DNA of 64,000 nucleotides from Bathynomus jamesi (Eukaryota > Arthropoda > Malacostraca > Isopoda > Cirolanidae), in NCBI GenBank assembly GCA_023014485.1, contig JAJOZX010000924.1:829001-893000 (forward strand), written 5' to 3'. Below, piece by piece: positions 44,956-56,019 of this stretch (the stretch's first letter is position 1; each line of letters starts with the position of its first letter). A program made the position numbers and the translations under genes. The notes under the pieces are model-generated. The model had not been told where the DNA came from. It searched no databases and was given only the letters and a program-made list of their open reading frames with translations.

Positions 44956-45429
44956 TAATAATAAAGGGTTCCATTTTCTTTCATTCATTCATCTCAATAA
45001 CAGAGACAATAACTATGAAGATGATACCATGCAAATTACACGCAAAGAAAAATAAGACTTATAAACAACGAAGTTGATAAAATATAAAAACATTTCCAAG
45101 GAAAACAATCATATGGAGAGAGAGAGAGGAGACATAAGCGAATCTTTGAGTGAAAGTTTTTCTACCGCTTTCCACTCTGGACCTTTATCAGTTTGAGGCC
45201 AACAAAAAAGCTTCGGGCTAAACATGGGTAAACCTTATCCATTCCTTCTCGTCTCAACATGTGAAAATAATTTTAATATACATTTTAGTATATCTTCGGC
45301 ATATTATTATTCCTGTTTTCATATGGAAATTTAATATAAATGTGTGTGTGTGTGTGTGTGTGTATAGATTTCTCAAATCGATAGAATTAATAAAATTAAC
45401 AAAAAATGTACGAAATTGTGAAAACACAT

Positions 45430-45484
<55 letters not shown>
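44716..45484. other. No gene; (GT)n and (TA)n tracts
   Basis: Microsatellites at about 44922-44953 (GT), 45341-45363 (GT) and 45432-45490 (TA). The frames over these tracts are artefacts of the repeats. Confidence 0.7.
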
Positions 45485-45489
<5 letters not shown>

Positions 45490-45494
<5 letters not shown>

Positions 45495-45690
45495 GGAATG
45501 ACAAAGTAAATAGACATTTTCGGTTTGGCTTTAGAGTAAATCACTGTACTGACATGTGCTTTTATATGCTAAAGGCAACCGTTGTAAAGTACAAGATGTC
45601 AAGTAGCATTGTTTTGAACCATTTCGCTGAAATTTATAAAAAATATAGGTGTATAGAAAGGCTTGCCAAAAGTAAATAGACACAGTATAC
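45490..45690. mobile_element. Possible Tc1-like element end
   Basis: CAGAGGAATGACAAAGTAAATAGACA follows a TA run, and AAAAGTAAATAGACACAG recurs near 45671. This pattern resembles Tc1-type terminal and subterminal repeats. No transposase is visible, so this is a fragment at best. Confidence 0.4.
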
Positions 45691-45859
45691 TCTCTAAGAT
45701 TTTAGAATAAATGAAAGCGAATTATAGGTAAATTGGATATTATTCTTAGAGAATATGTTATTGGAATGATTTCTTTTGCTAAGCCAAATGACTAGTATAT
45801 TTCTTTTATTATTAATATTGGGTATTGTTTAAATAATTAGTTCTCTTGCTGAACAAAAT

Positions 45860-46330
45860 TAAGGAGAAAGTCGGTCTTGCCTTTAATAAATAAAAACATT
45901 ATTTGGCAACTCATGTAAATAAAATAAATGGTGGTAACTAGCAACTCACCCTAATAAGTTATACCTGAACAAATAAAATAAATGGTGGTATCTGGTAACC
46001 CCCTCCATATATAAATAAGTGATAGCTGGCAACTCACGATCCTCTATATAACACCTGCTTGGCCCCAGGACGCTCATAATGCTTCGGACTCCGGTGGAAT
46101 AAAGAACTCTCTCTTCTTCCTTCTTAGGTTAGGTTTCCCTTTGGGGGGGTGAGGACATCCCACCTTCTCCCCCAAAGGTCTCCTCCGTCTCCTTTCTCTT
46201 CCTCTCTTAGGTTAAGGGCTTAAGGCTACGCCTTTGGGAGGAGGTCATCCTCCCTTCTCCCGCCGAAGCTCCCTCCCCTCCCCTCTCCCCCCTTGGCAGC
46301 ATTAAGTTGTTGCATTACCCTACACCCCTA
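45860..46330 (+). other. Promoter/LTR-like segment with duplicated TTAGGTTA block
   Basis: Contains two copies of AAATAAAATAAATGGTGGTA (45916, 45964), a TATA-like CTATATAACACC near 46053, and AATAAAGAA near 46098. Then come two degenerate CTTAGGTTA...CTTTGGG...CTTCTCCC blocks (46126, 46207). It resembles a solo LTR or promoter, but I cannot define its ends. Confidence 0.3.
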
Positions 46331-46500
46331 TGCAACATTGAGTTGTTGCATAACCCAATTGCAACATCTTGCAACATTGATCATTAGCTCGTTGCAACAT
46401 TGCCAACATTCTTGCACTCGTCCATTTTGCGCCCACACTACTTGCATCAAACACATAGACATTTCTTTTGTAAATTTGTAATTATACCAGATCAACTTAC

Positions 46501-46714
46501 CAGTGGTCGGTTGGTCCTGTGAAGCCTTCGTTTCAAACGGCATCTCAACCTGTACTTGATTGCTGACACTTGCATTTTCATCGCTTAGTTCTGGTTGATG
46601 TGCATCGTCTTCCGCTTGTCTAATAACTTTAAGGGAGGGCTCTGCTGTATCACTTTCAATGTGTTCTTCAACCGACTTAACTGATTTTCTTTTGAAATAT
46701 TTTCGTATATCCAT
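46501..46714 (-). pseudogene. Isolated first exon starting MDIRKYFKRK
   Basis: A frame starting MDIRKYFKRKSVKS at 46714 and rich in E, D, Q and S runs about 71 codons. It meets a good splice donor (CTG|GTAAGT) at 46501/46500. The start resembles the first exon of hAT-derived zinc finger MYM-type genes, which begin with a MDIRxYF motif. No following exon is visible downstream on this strand. It may be a stranded exon of an element or a host gene extending out of view. Its upstream region is interrupted by the hAT at 46802. Confidence 0.4.
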
Positions 46715-46801
46715 CGCAATATTGTATAACGAATTAACGAAGCTTGACCAACATGCAATGATGCAACACATCCCACTCGTCACATTGTACTATGCTGCAG
46801 T

Positions 46802-47402
46802 CAGTGATGGGCACTGTTACCTTAAATTCGGCGGCGTTACCGTTACTCGTCGAAAATGTAGTCGGCGTTACCATTACATCGTTACTTTTGAAAATCCTTA
46901 AAGCGTTACCGTTACTCGATACACGTGACGACGTTACAAAGTAACTAGTTCCGTTTGATATTTGTTTGTGCCTTCACACGTATTTTGAAACTACAGATAA
47001 ACTTACAAATGGCAGCCATACCACATAAATTCTAATAGCTACTATTATTGACTATATAAATGTTGTTCTCTTAAGAACGATATATTGCACAATAATTTGC
47101 ACCCCCAATAATTTTGCGAAAGATGAAGAGACCTAGAAAATATAAATTTAGTTGTTGCCACTAACACGGAATAGTGAATTGCATTTAATAGTCTTCATGA
47201 ATGGAATGGCAATGTTATCAAATTCAAATTCAAGTATCGAGTGACGAGTAACGAAAAAATCCGTTACATTTATAAAAAATTTGCAAAGCGTTACCGTTAC
47301 ATTCATACATTTGTAAATCTTTCAGGCGTTACCGTTACTCGTTACTTTTGTAACGTTCGTTACGTAACGTCGTTACATGTAACGCGTTACTGCATATCTC
47401 TG
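46802..47402. mobile_element. Non-autonomous hAT rich in CGTTAC motifs
   Basis: Starts CAGTGATGGGC and ends (reverse complement) CAGAGATATGC. Exact 8-bp duplications GCTGCAGT (46794-46801, 47403-47410) flank it. The sequence near both ends repeats CGTTACCGTTACTCG many times. No transposase. Confidence 0.85.
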
Positions 47403-47527
47403 GCTGCAGTGCATGCAAAACTAATTGGCGCCGAGGTGTGTTCAGTTTCCCCGCACTTCATATTTCAGTACGATACGTGTTTAAACACGTCCAAATGTGT
47501 TCGAACGTATTAAAAAAATGACGCAAA

Positions 47528-47545
47528 ACAAAATATCGTTTAAAT

Positions 47546-47579
<34 letters not shown>

Positions 47580-47598
47580 ATTTAAGCGATATTTTGAG
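47528..47598. repeat. AT-rich palindrome
   Basis: AAAATATCGTTTAAATAAC is inverted around a TA run as GTTATTTAAGCGATATTTT. It is a nearly perfect foldback of about 70 bp. Confidence 0.75.
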
Positions 47599-48357
47599 TT
47601 AGCAGATTTAAATGGGAGGAACGGACGCATCCCCTTTGGGCTCTCGGTACATTTTTTGGCGCACCGTTCAGAAAAAATGGCGCCACATGGGCCATGAATG
47701 ATATTATATTTTCAGAGTTTCGTTTGTGGTCAATGCAAACTAGTTTCTCCGATGAAAAACGATGTGTTTTCTGGCTTAGCACTGATATTGTAAAGATATA
47801 AGGAGCTTTATATCCGACGGCACCCCTCAAGTGGTCCGCCACCCACCCTCTTTGAAAATTCCGAGATCCGCCATTGACTACCCGTAATTTAAAGGTTACT
47901 AGAGCAGAGTATACTGTACTGTACAATATTAATTGTAACCTAATCGCTTGTTCTGTTGATAAACCGTAAATATTTACTTCATGCGTTCGAACGCGTGGTG
48001 TGTCTTTGGATTTGGTCAATTTTTAAAGTTATCTTACCTTAATTTTAGGTGTGTCTTCTCTTCACCGTCTGTCATAAAATCCACCAAGTAAGCCACATTA
48101 GTACTGTCCCATTCTCCCATGTCAGCGGGTTTCCCACTAAGACTGTACGAATCAAAAATTACTGCTTTGTAATATTTTTACGTGCCTTTTCTTTAATTAA
48201 TAGTTTAATTCATTTTATATATTATTTAGGTTTAAAAATAGGTTTAATTAAAAAAGGGAATTTTTAGGGGTCGGGTTGGAACCGAACCCCATTTTCACCA
48301 TGTTATTTTCATGCCGGTGAGGTCTGAAATGTAACCCCCGCCCCTTTTTTTTTTTAA
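47599..48357. other. No supported gene; repetitive segment
   Basis: The minus-strand frame 47582-48019 reads through sequence that looks like a dispersed element (NGGSRNFQRG in translation), without a known protein family. I see nothing else to call. Confidence 0.5.
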
Positions 48358-48516
48358 CATGGATGGGAAATTAACAAAAGACGAGCGAATAAAATTGGTC
48401 TTTCTGTACGCAAGAGAAGAAAGAACATACCGAAGTGTCGCATACGAATTTAATAAGCGAAGCGAAGGTAGAAAAACTGGTTTCTCAACTGTCACAAAAG
48501 AATTGAGAAGTGTATA
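48358..48516 (+). pseudogene. Mariner-type helix-turn-helix fragment
   Basis: 53 codons starting MDGKLTKDERIKLVFLYARE and including RSVAYEFNKR. This matches the N-terminal helix-turn-helix of mariner-like transposases (xxExxxIVxLYxxxxSxxxVxxxFN). The frame stops at 48516. The DNA after it ends in CTTTTGGATCACCC at 48602-48615, which looks like a mariner terminus. The rest of the gene is absent. Confidence 0.55.
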
Positions 48517-49718
48517 GACGTTAATGGGTCTCAGTTTGACCATTTATTATGAATAAACCAACATAATTCGTGAAACAGATTATTTCTCCTATGTGTCCTG
48601 TCTTTTGGATCACCCATATATATCGGGTGGCCCAGAAAAACCGCCTTGAGATTTGAACATCGATAACTTCAAAAATATGCAGTTCACACCTCCCAACTTT
48701 ACATAACTTTTATCTCAATTTATTGATAAGCCATCATAAAATCTTCAGACCTCTACATGAAATACTTTTTCCACAACTGAGGGAACAATGAGGTATGGTG
48801 AAAAAAAAACGAATATCCTAAATCCTAAATGTGTATAGCTGTACCTGGCAACTATTCTAAGACTTGTAGTAGTTTCCTTAGCCTATGGATAATCTGTTAG
48901 TCTCTGAAAAACGTCAGATGATATAGACTACGCCCTAAACTTACCCTTCGAATTATGGTTCTAACTAACGGTGAAAAAGCGGGGATTGAAAAGTGTTTCT
49001 TGGAAAAAAGATGGACTGGGGCAAGAATTTTGAGGGAATTTTTAGGAATAACTTGTAATGTTACGTCTGTGAATTGAATAATTAAAAAACTTAAAGCAAC
49101 CGGTTCGACGGCATGGAAGCGTGGAAATGGTCGGCCTAAAACAGTTTACACTCAAGACAATATAGCAATGATCGAAATGATGAGCCTATCTCAAGAGGAT
49201 CGACATGGGTCACACTGCTCTCAGAGGAAAATTGCAAGAAATTTACGTATCAGTCAAAGTTCCATACAAAGAATGCAGAGAATGCAGAGAACGGTAGGAC
49301 TTAAAGCATTTAAAAGGATCGGTGTTTCAAGACGTGACAGCAATGTAAAAGCTAAAAGAAAAATTCGTTGTAGATAATTGCTTGATAGATTTTCGACCAA
49401 TGATGTTAAAAAAATAGTTTTTACAGATGAAAAATATTTCACCATCGAGATTGCTCGAAACTCCCCGACGTTGTTGTTTATGGTCGGCGTAACAAAGACA
49501 TTCCTCCATCGAGACTACCACCTGATTGTCGGCGTCTGTATTATGGAAACGATTTCATACTCCAGCAAGATGGTACTACAACTCATACTAGCAAGTTCAC
49601 ACAGGATTATTTATTTATTTTATTTATTTTTTTGAAGCTCGAGTATTTATTTTATTTAATTTGGCCCTTAAGCTTTAGGCTTTACTGGGCTCTTATTAAA
49701 AATAAGCAGTTAGTTGTT

Positions 49719-49938
49719 ATTAATTAAGGTACTTTCCTGTTAACGGGAATACCCTAAAATAAGTTTTGTTTGTTTGTTATGTATTTTTGCTCTCGTCATT
49801 TTCATTTAAACTAACGAAAATATCACAACTTAACCTAACCAATCATCAAGGGCGTACAGTTGACCTAACCGGGCATAGAGCAAAATACAAACTTTTTTTT
49901 AGGGTATTCCCGTTAACAGGAAAGTACCTTAATTAATA
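49719..49938. mobile_element. Foldback MITE carrying the CCTAACC unit
   Basis: Arms 49719-49756 and 49902-49938 are near-perfect reverse complements, sharing AAGGTACTTTCCTGTTAACG. The centre carries ACTTAACCTAACCAATCATC and AAGGGCGTACAGTTGACC, the unit of the other foldbacks. Confidence 0.8.
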
Positions 49939-50043
49939 ATAATAAATAAATAAATAAATAAGTATTATTAATAGTCAAAACATGTATTACAATATTAAAC
50001 AATATTAATGGACAATATTAAACAATACTATATTAGTGGACAT

Positions 50044-51404
50044 TAATCCTAGATTTTTGTTAGTATGCCATTATTAATCGGGATTTCAACTTGGTTTTAA
50101 ACAAATTTACATTCACAATATTTTTTATATCGGCATGCAAGTCAATCCATAGTTTCAATCCAATGAAAATGGATAGTTTTTGAGATGAAGACAATCTAAA
50201 GTGAGGTATAACAAGCTTTGATCTATTTCTGGTTTGATACGAGTGGATTTCTTGATGCGTTACAAAATATCTATTTACCCATTGCAAATTAATGATTTTG
50301 TTCTTACACTCGTAATAAAAATAAAATGTGCCAGTTTGGTTATATCGTTGAGCTTTAGTAGGTTTAACTCTTTAAATAATGTACTAGAGTGATCAAGGAA
50401 ATCAGCATCAGATAATAACCTTATTGCTCGTTCTTGAATGACAAAGATACCATTTAATGCGTTGGTAGGGAGTTTCCCCAAACAAGAATGCAGTATGTTA
50501 TATAAGGAAGAACAAGAGTATGATAAAGAGTCAATAAAACTTGTTTAGGGACTACATTTCTAAATTTAAACATTAGAGCAACGCTCCTTGACATCTTTCT
50601 TGCGATATAATTTACATGATCACTCCATTGCAAATTTGTATCTAGCATTATACCAAGAAATTTTGTTACAGTACACTCCTTTATGGCGATTTCATTAACA
50701 TTAAGTTCATCAAAATATAGCATTTCTTTTATTAGTAAAAATCATGAAGTTTGTTTTACTGGTATTTAGGAAGAGTTTATTGGTGGTCAACCATTTCATT
50801 ACACTGATGAATTCTGAATGTAATATATTCTTAGCTGTATTAACATCTTTGCAAGAAAAAGAGAGAGTTGTATCATCTGCAAACATTATGAAGTTCAGTG
50901 TATCAGATGAACGTGGAAGGTCATTTATATATAATAAAAATAACAGTGGACCTAGAACTGAGCCCTGTGGCACACCATGTTTGACAAGCGCTTTAGTTGA
51001 GCAAACTTTATTTACTGGTACAAAATGATATCTATTGGACAAATAACTTTTAAACCAATCACTGATTGCTCCTCTAAAACGGTAACAATATAATTTATTA
51101 AGTAGAATATTATGGTCTATTACATCAAACGCCTTACTCAAATCCATAAATATTGATATCATTATTTCTTTGTTCTCCTGAGCTATATTTACATTTTCCA
51201 TAAGATTTAAAATAGCCATTTCCGTTGTTTTATTATTACGGAAGCCATATTGATTTGGAGATAATAAATTGTAGGATTCTAAACATCGCTGCATTCTACT
51301 ATTTACAATTTTTTCAAAAACTTTGCTCAACACAGATAATGAACACACCAGCCTGTAATTTGTTGCTAGCGTAGGATCACCCCCTTTAAAAAGGGGTGTT
51401 ATAC
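50044..51404 (-). pseudogene. LINE ORF2 fragment, RT and C-terminal domains
   Basis: Minus strand, 5'-truncated. The RT (50710-51447 frame) keeps ISIFMDLSKAFDVIDHNILL, HGVPQGSVLGPLLFLLYIND and the catalytic FADDT. A frame change near 50715 leads to TKFLGIMLDTNLQWSDH and LPYITYCILVWG, and another near 50470 to the C-terminal region ending near 50060. The RT motifs (F/YxDD, GVPQGSxLGPxLF) are typical of L2/CR1/Rex-like LINEs. It lies within the broken mariner and is itself cut at its 5' side by a hAT MITE at 51405. Confidence 0.8.
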
Positions 51405-51919
51405 TAGGGTTGCCATACGTCCGTATTTTCCAGGACATGTCCTCCATTTAGGTTTCGAAATCTTCATCCGGAAGTAATTTTTAAAATTCTTCAAAAGTCC
51501 GGAATTTCAGCTTCCATCATTTTCTCCACGGAAAAAAACATGAAACTGTCCTGCATTTAAGGCATTTTAGCAATTTTCAACCATAATCTAGCACTTTCGC
51601 TATATTATTTACGTGTGTTGACAACTATGACGGTGACCGGTGGTTGGCCAGTCTTTAACCTGCAGTGACAGTGTTTGATCTTAGTCTTTGTTGTGGGTTT
51701 GTCGCTTGTTGCCACAGCTAGTGCTTACGAATGCAAAAAACTTCACTTTTTTTTTCTACGTGAAGGTCAAAATATGAAAATAAAAACCCACTCTAATAGA
51801 CAGAGTTTATTTCCACGACAGTTTCGATGCGCACTGGCCCCCCCTCCCACCGGGGTGGGGGGGGGCAGGATGTCTTCGGGAACGTCCTCTTTTTTGAATG
51901 TTCAGATATGGCAACCCTA
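51405..51919. mobile_element. hAT-type MITE, TAGGGTTGCCATA ends
   Basis: Perfect 13-bp inverted ends TAGGGTTGCCATA with exact 8-bp duplications TGTTATAC (51397-51404, 51920-51927). 515 bp, no transposase. The same type of end appears at 53598 and 59279. Confidence 0.85.
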
Positions 51920-52296
51920 TGTTATACAACCAGTTTTTAGCCTTGATGGGAATATTTCTTTGGAAATACTTTGATTGATAAATAATTTTAGCCAAAGTTA
52001 CAGATATCTTATCTTTAACAAGTTTCAATATAGGTATATCTACAACAGAATGTAGTCAACTTCAATGGAAAAAACGACTGGCCCCCGCAATCACCTGATT
52101 GCAACCCCATGGATTATTGCATATGGAACACTCTAGCAGATAAGATTTAGGAAGGTCAAACAGAAAAGTTTATAGAAATGCAATTAAAGAAAAAAATACT
52201 CGAATGTTGGAGTGTGGCCATATTTTTGAAGTTATTGATGTTCAAATATCAAGGCGTTTTTTTTGGCCACCCGATAAAATATATATATATATATAT

Positions 52297-52722
52297 TGTG
52301 ATAGCGTGGGGTAGACACCCCAGTTAGGTTACTTAGGTTCTAGCAAACAATCAAAAGCACTTACCGGTGCGTTGAATTAGGTATTCTTTGAAGCCTACCG
52401 TTTTATTCCTGTGTCCCACAAACAGCCTACCTAACTCTCTCTTACATTACCAATTTAGAAGCTATAGACATTACCCCTAATTAAACTTAAGTACGAACAA
52501 CTTTCTACCCGATTTGTCACCTTAGAAACATCACCTAATTATACTCAGCACCCATGATTAGGTCAGATACGAAAAAACATCTTTAGGCTAGCCCTACACA
52601 ATACGAACAGCCCCGTTGGTTCGTTTATGCCTTGCTCTTGCCATTCAGCTTAGATTTAGTGATATTTCTCCTTTAGTGACTTTTAGACTATATACATATA
52701 TATATACACACACGTCACCTCA
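52297..52722 (-). repeat. Gypsy 3' LTR
   Basis: Begins TGTGATAGCG and ends CGTCACCTCA (TG...CA). It matches 62847-63270 with about 5 substitutions and one 2-bp difference by eye. On the minus-strand element this is the 3' LTR. Confidence 0.95.
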
Positions 52723-52734
52723 CTCCTCCCCTAC
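52723..52734 (-). promoter_or_regulatory. Gypsy polypurine tract
   Basis: On the minus strand, GTAGGGGAGGAG lies directly before the 3' LTR (TGAGGTG...), in the position where plus-strand DNA synthesis is primed. Confidence 0.75.
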
Positions 52735-53594
52735 AAGTTTAGTCTGTCAGGGAGATGAGGGACCCTAGACGACCTGCGGAGCGGGGTTGATGTAGTAGAA
52801 TTTGGTGCAACCTGTATAGGCGGGCAAGTTGAACCATTTTCCAGAGGGTCAGTTCTCTCTTCCGGAAGACTCTGGTCCTTCTGCACTTCACGTTCCCATA
52901 TTTGGTCCTGATGGCGTTTAATAGAACGACCATCTTCTAGTTGGCACTTGAAGGAAACAGGGCCTGTTCTCTCCTGCACAGTTGCAGGAACCCATTTTGG
53001 TCCAGCCCCATAGTTGCGAATCACAACTGGATCATTTGGTTTCGCTTCTAGAACTCTCCCTCTTTTAGTGTCGTGGTACAACTTCTGTTTTTCCTGATGG
53101 CGTAAAACTCGTTGTTGTAACATTTCGTTTGGACGTAACAAATCGAAAACTGAACGAATTCCCCGGCCAATCAGAAGTTTAGAGGGAGACACCCCCGTCG
53201 TGGTGTGTGGTGTTATTCGATATTTAAACAAAAATTTATCCAACACCACTTGCATTTCCTCCCCACGAGAATGACGCAAGGCCGACTTGAAAGTACGGAC
53301 CATGTTTTCCGCGAGACCGTTAGTAGACGGGTGGAAAACACTAGACCGGACATGTCTAATGCCATTTAGGTGGACGAAGGAACGAAATTCCTCACTGGTA
53401 AAACAAGTACCATTGTCGGAAACCAGGACTACGGGTAAACCCCATCGAGCGAAAACTGAACGGAGTAAGCGAATAGTAACAACCGAAGTCGTGGAAGTGG
53501 TTGGAAAAATTTCCACCCACTTAGAGTAGGCGTCCACAATGACTAGGAAATAAGTATTATTTATAGGACCTGCATAGTCAACATGGATCCTCTC
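52731..53594 (-). pseudogene. Gypsy integrase core and C-terminal domain
   Basis: The minus strand begins in RIHVDYAGPI (first acid of the DDE core, near 53580), then VDAYSKWVEIF, VSDNGTCF (second acid) and STNGLAENMVRTFK (third acid, E). It ends with a C-terminal domain (GPKWVPATVQERTGPVSF, DGRSIKRHQDQIW) typical of Gypsy integrases. The stop is at 52731, next to the polypurine tract. The core is uninterrupted here. Its N-terminal zinc-binding part lies 5.7 kb away at 59280-59870. Confidence 0.85.
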
Positions 53595-53961
53595 AGGTAG
53601 GGTTGCCAGACGTCCTTTATTTCGATCTGCTTGTCCTTGTCCTTTAATAATAAATATTTATCCTATAACATTTAAATTTTTTTGGGGAGCATCTCTCTCT
53701 CTCTCTCTCTCCGCAGGGGGTATAAAGGTTATGCACATTTCTTCTGGATGTAGTAAACTTTATACTTGGGGTGTGACAGTCCTCCGGTCCCGAGTCGTGG
53801 GATTCTAGAGGAACTGGCTGCCAGTTCCTTTAGGTTCTCTCTCTCTTTCGGGAGGGCGGGTGAAGTATTTTGCACAATCCCGTCCCGTGGGTTACTAGGA
53901 CCCAATCCCATCCCTACTCTGTCCTTTTAGCTTACGTTAAGGTTGTCCTCCTCTGGCTGGG

Positions 53962-53993
<32 letters not shown>

Positions 53994-54728
53994 TTTCTTT
54001 TAGTATTAAGTCTTTTTCTCTTCTTTCACTATTAGGACCCTACTGCTACCTCATGCGTGGGAAGAGAGGCTTTGGAACCTCTATAAATAACACCATTTAA
54101 CGCTCGTAGGTTGTGAGAGGCTGGGATGGAGGGGTCCCAGGCGTAGGGGCGCGATGAATGGAGTGTGGCTAGTGCCCCGTTAAGCCCATTCCTAACGCGT
54201 AATGGCCTGACCAGCCCCCTGCGACCGTTCTTTGGTGACCAATTGATGGTGCTTGGCTGTACTGCTCTGAGGTGAGAGCTTTACTGCCCAGCTGGCTGCC
54301 AGGCCAGCGTAAAGTCTCGGGCGTAGCCTCTGGGTCTGGTGGGATATCTCTTGAACACTGGATTCTAAGAATCTGGCCGCTTGTGAGTGACTAGTAAGAC
54401 TTAGTAAGGGGCTGCATCTCGCTGTCGCTCCTGGCGGAAAATCCGTGACGCTTGCGTCGCGAGTGTTTGTCAGTTGGTAGCTGCGACACGTTTGGGACTG
54501 TCCGGCCCTGGGGAGACCTTTGGTCGGTGCGGCAGCAGGAGAGGTGTAGTCTTCTGGAAGGGATGAACGTCACTTGCAAAAAGGTGGATGCGTCTACGCG
54601 CGGGATGAATTCACCCCCCCCCCCCCCCCTTTTTATATACTGGTCAGAACGTTTTCGGATAGTTTTCATTGCTAGAACGCTTTATCTTATTCAGAGTATT
54701 CGGAAAAAAAAAATAAAAAAGAGAAAAT

Positions 54729-55970
54729 ATGGCAGGGCCAGCTAAATTGAAAGCAGAATGCTTTAAATGTAAAGTTAATCATTGGTGCGTTGACTTCCCT
54801 GAGGGTAGTATCAGCGATATCACATCCCTTAGTGTATGTTTGTTTTGTAAACTTAGAGACAACCACGAAAAGGAAGTTAAAGAGCTAAAGGAATTAATAA
54901 AAAAGCTTGAAGCTTGGGCCGTAGCACTGGAAATCCAACCCAGTGGACAAGATCAAATTAAAAACACACCAGCAGATTTAAACTGTAAGATTAAGCATGT
55001 AGAACAAAGGGAGGGCGCAAAGAAGGGGCTGATAGAGAAGGGTGGGAAGGGATCGATAGAGAAGGGTGGGAAGGGGCCAATGAAGAAAAAGGGTGGGAAG
55101 GGGCCTACTGATGGCCCAAAGAAACCGAAGGATGTAGCTACCAGTCGGGGTGGGTCGGGTGGTGTAACTGCGGGTATGGGTGGCGACGGGTTTCGAAAGG
55201 TCTCGGGCAAGAAGGCTGCGAAGCCGAGGCCTGAGACCCCAGTTGCCCCTGTCAAGACCTCTAACCGCTTTAGTCTCCTGTGCTCAAAGGAGGAAGACAC
55301 CATTTTGATTGGGGACTCGCAGATCAGGGGCCAGGAGAATTACTTTGCTTCTGCAAACCGGGATGGGAGGAAGGTAAGGTGCTTACCTGGGCGGGGAACG
55401 GCGCACTTAAGGAAGGAGGTAGAGAAGGTGCGCGTGGCTAGTCGAAGGACTGCGATCGTTGTCCACGCTGGTGGCAATGACCTGTTCCTCAAAGGCGGTC
55501 GGGTAGGTCTTACAGAAGGGATCATCACCGAGATCATGTCTCTTGCGGATGATCTAAAACTGAAGACAGACAGGGGAATGTTAATGGGTATTTTACCGCG
55601 AATGAATGCCAGTGACCACGCGCTCAGTAAGGTCATTGGCATCAACGAGAGGGTACAAGACTTGTGCGTTCCGCTGGGCGTGAAGTTTATTGACCCCTTC
55701 GATGCATTTTCGGGTAGGTGGGACCTTTACCAGAGGGATGGTGTCCACCTCAATAACAAGGGTAAAGGTGTGCTAGGCGCGCTGCTCGACCGGCACCTAT
55801 ACAGAATGGTGAGGTCGAGTCCGGGGAGAGATGGGCCCCCACCGGGAGAGATGAGGATGAGCCGGTGGCGGACGTACCTTCAACTGAAGGGTGCGTCGAA
55901 GTACAGGTGGGTGACCCTCCTCCTACGTTGGAGGGGGCTCAGTCTCCTGCGGAAGTTGCCCCCTCGTTAG
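54729..55970 (+). CDS. CR1-like ORF1 protein with SGNH/GDSL esterase domain, 413 aa
   Basis: LINE ORF1 protein, expected to bind the element RNA and help form the retrotransposition particle. It has a cysteine module (CFKCKVNHWC and CLFCKL, residues 11-40) and a short lysine/leucine coiled coil (45-65). Then come glycine/lysine repeats built on EKGGKG (103-130), and an SGNH-hydrolase-like domain from about 190: TILIGDSQIRG (Ser 197), HAGGNDLF (GGND 248-251) and QRDGVHLNNKGK (Asp 337, His 340). These are the expected catalytic block positions. Esterase-bearing ORF1 proteins are known from CR1 and related clades. No internal stop, and the start at 54729 follows the UTR. It is the only intact frame of this LINE. 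Confidence 0.85.
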   Translation: MAGPAKLKAECFKCKVNHWCVDFPEGSISDITSLSVCLFCKLRDNHEKEVKELKELIKKLEAWAVALEIQPSGQDQIKNTPADLNCKIKHVEQREGAKKGLIEKGGKGSIEKGGKGPMKKKGGKGPTDGPKKPKDVATSRGGSGGVTAGMGGDGFRKVSGKKAAKPRPETPVAPVKTSNRFSLLCSKEEDTILIGDSQIRGQENYFASANRDGRKVRCLPGRGTAHLRKEVEKVRVASRRTAIVVHAGGNDLFLKGGRVGLTEGIITEIMSLADDLKLKTDRGMLMGILPRMNASDHALSKVIGINERVQDLCVPLGVKFIDPFDAFSGRWDLYQRDGVHLNNKGKGVLGALLDRHLYRMVRSSPGRDGPPPGEMRMSRWRTYLQLKGASKYRWVTLLLRWRGLSLLRKLPPR

Positions 55971-56019
55971 TGAGGGGCTCTTCAACTCCCGACAGCCCTG
56001 GCTGTTCGGGAAACGGGTC

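Larger units (their letters stand above)
48955..52190 (+). pseudogene. Mariner-like transposase split by insertions
   Basis: The start is MVLTNGEKAGIEKCFLE at 48955. Helix-turn-helix parts (SQRKIARNLRISQSSIQR, about 49215-49275) are followed by FTDEKYF (first acid, near 49425) and LQQDGTTTHTS (second acid, near 49572). The gene then breaks off at about 49610. It resumes at about 52041 with DWPPQSPDCNPMDYCIW (third acid) up to about 52190. Extra lesions: stops near 49066 and 49376. All catalytic positions can be seen, but the copy is dead. Confidence 0.8.
48623..52274 (+). mobile_element. Mariner element broken by later insertions
   Basis: Ends TCGGGTGGCC (left) and GGCCACCCGA (right) with TA flanks (48621-48622, 52275-52276). 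The inverted repeat extends for about 50 bp (for example TTGAACATCGATAACTTC and its partner). The transposase is split between 48955-49610 and about 52041-52190. The gap holds a foldback MITE, a LINE and a hAT MITE. Confidence 0.85.

Noticed and set aside
45254..45544. Open frames reading through TA and GT repeats
   Set aside because: They encode runs of YI or CV from microsatellites and are artefacts.
47582..48019. 145-codon minus-strand frame
   Set aside because: It reads across a palindrome and a dispersed-repeat-like stretch; no recognisable protein family.
52739..53529. Frames opposite the integrase gene
   Set aside because: They are shadows of the integrase coding sequence in other frames.
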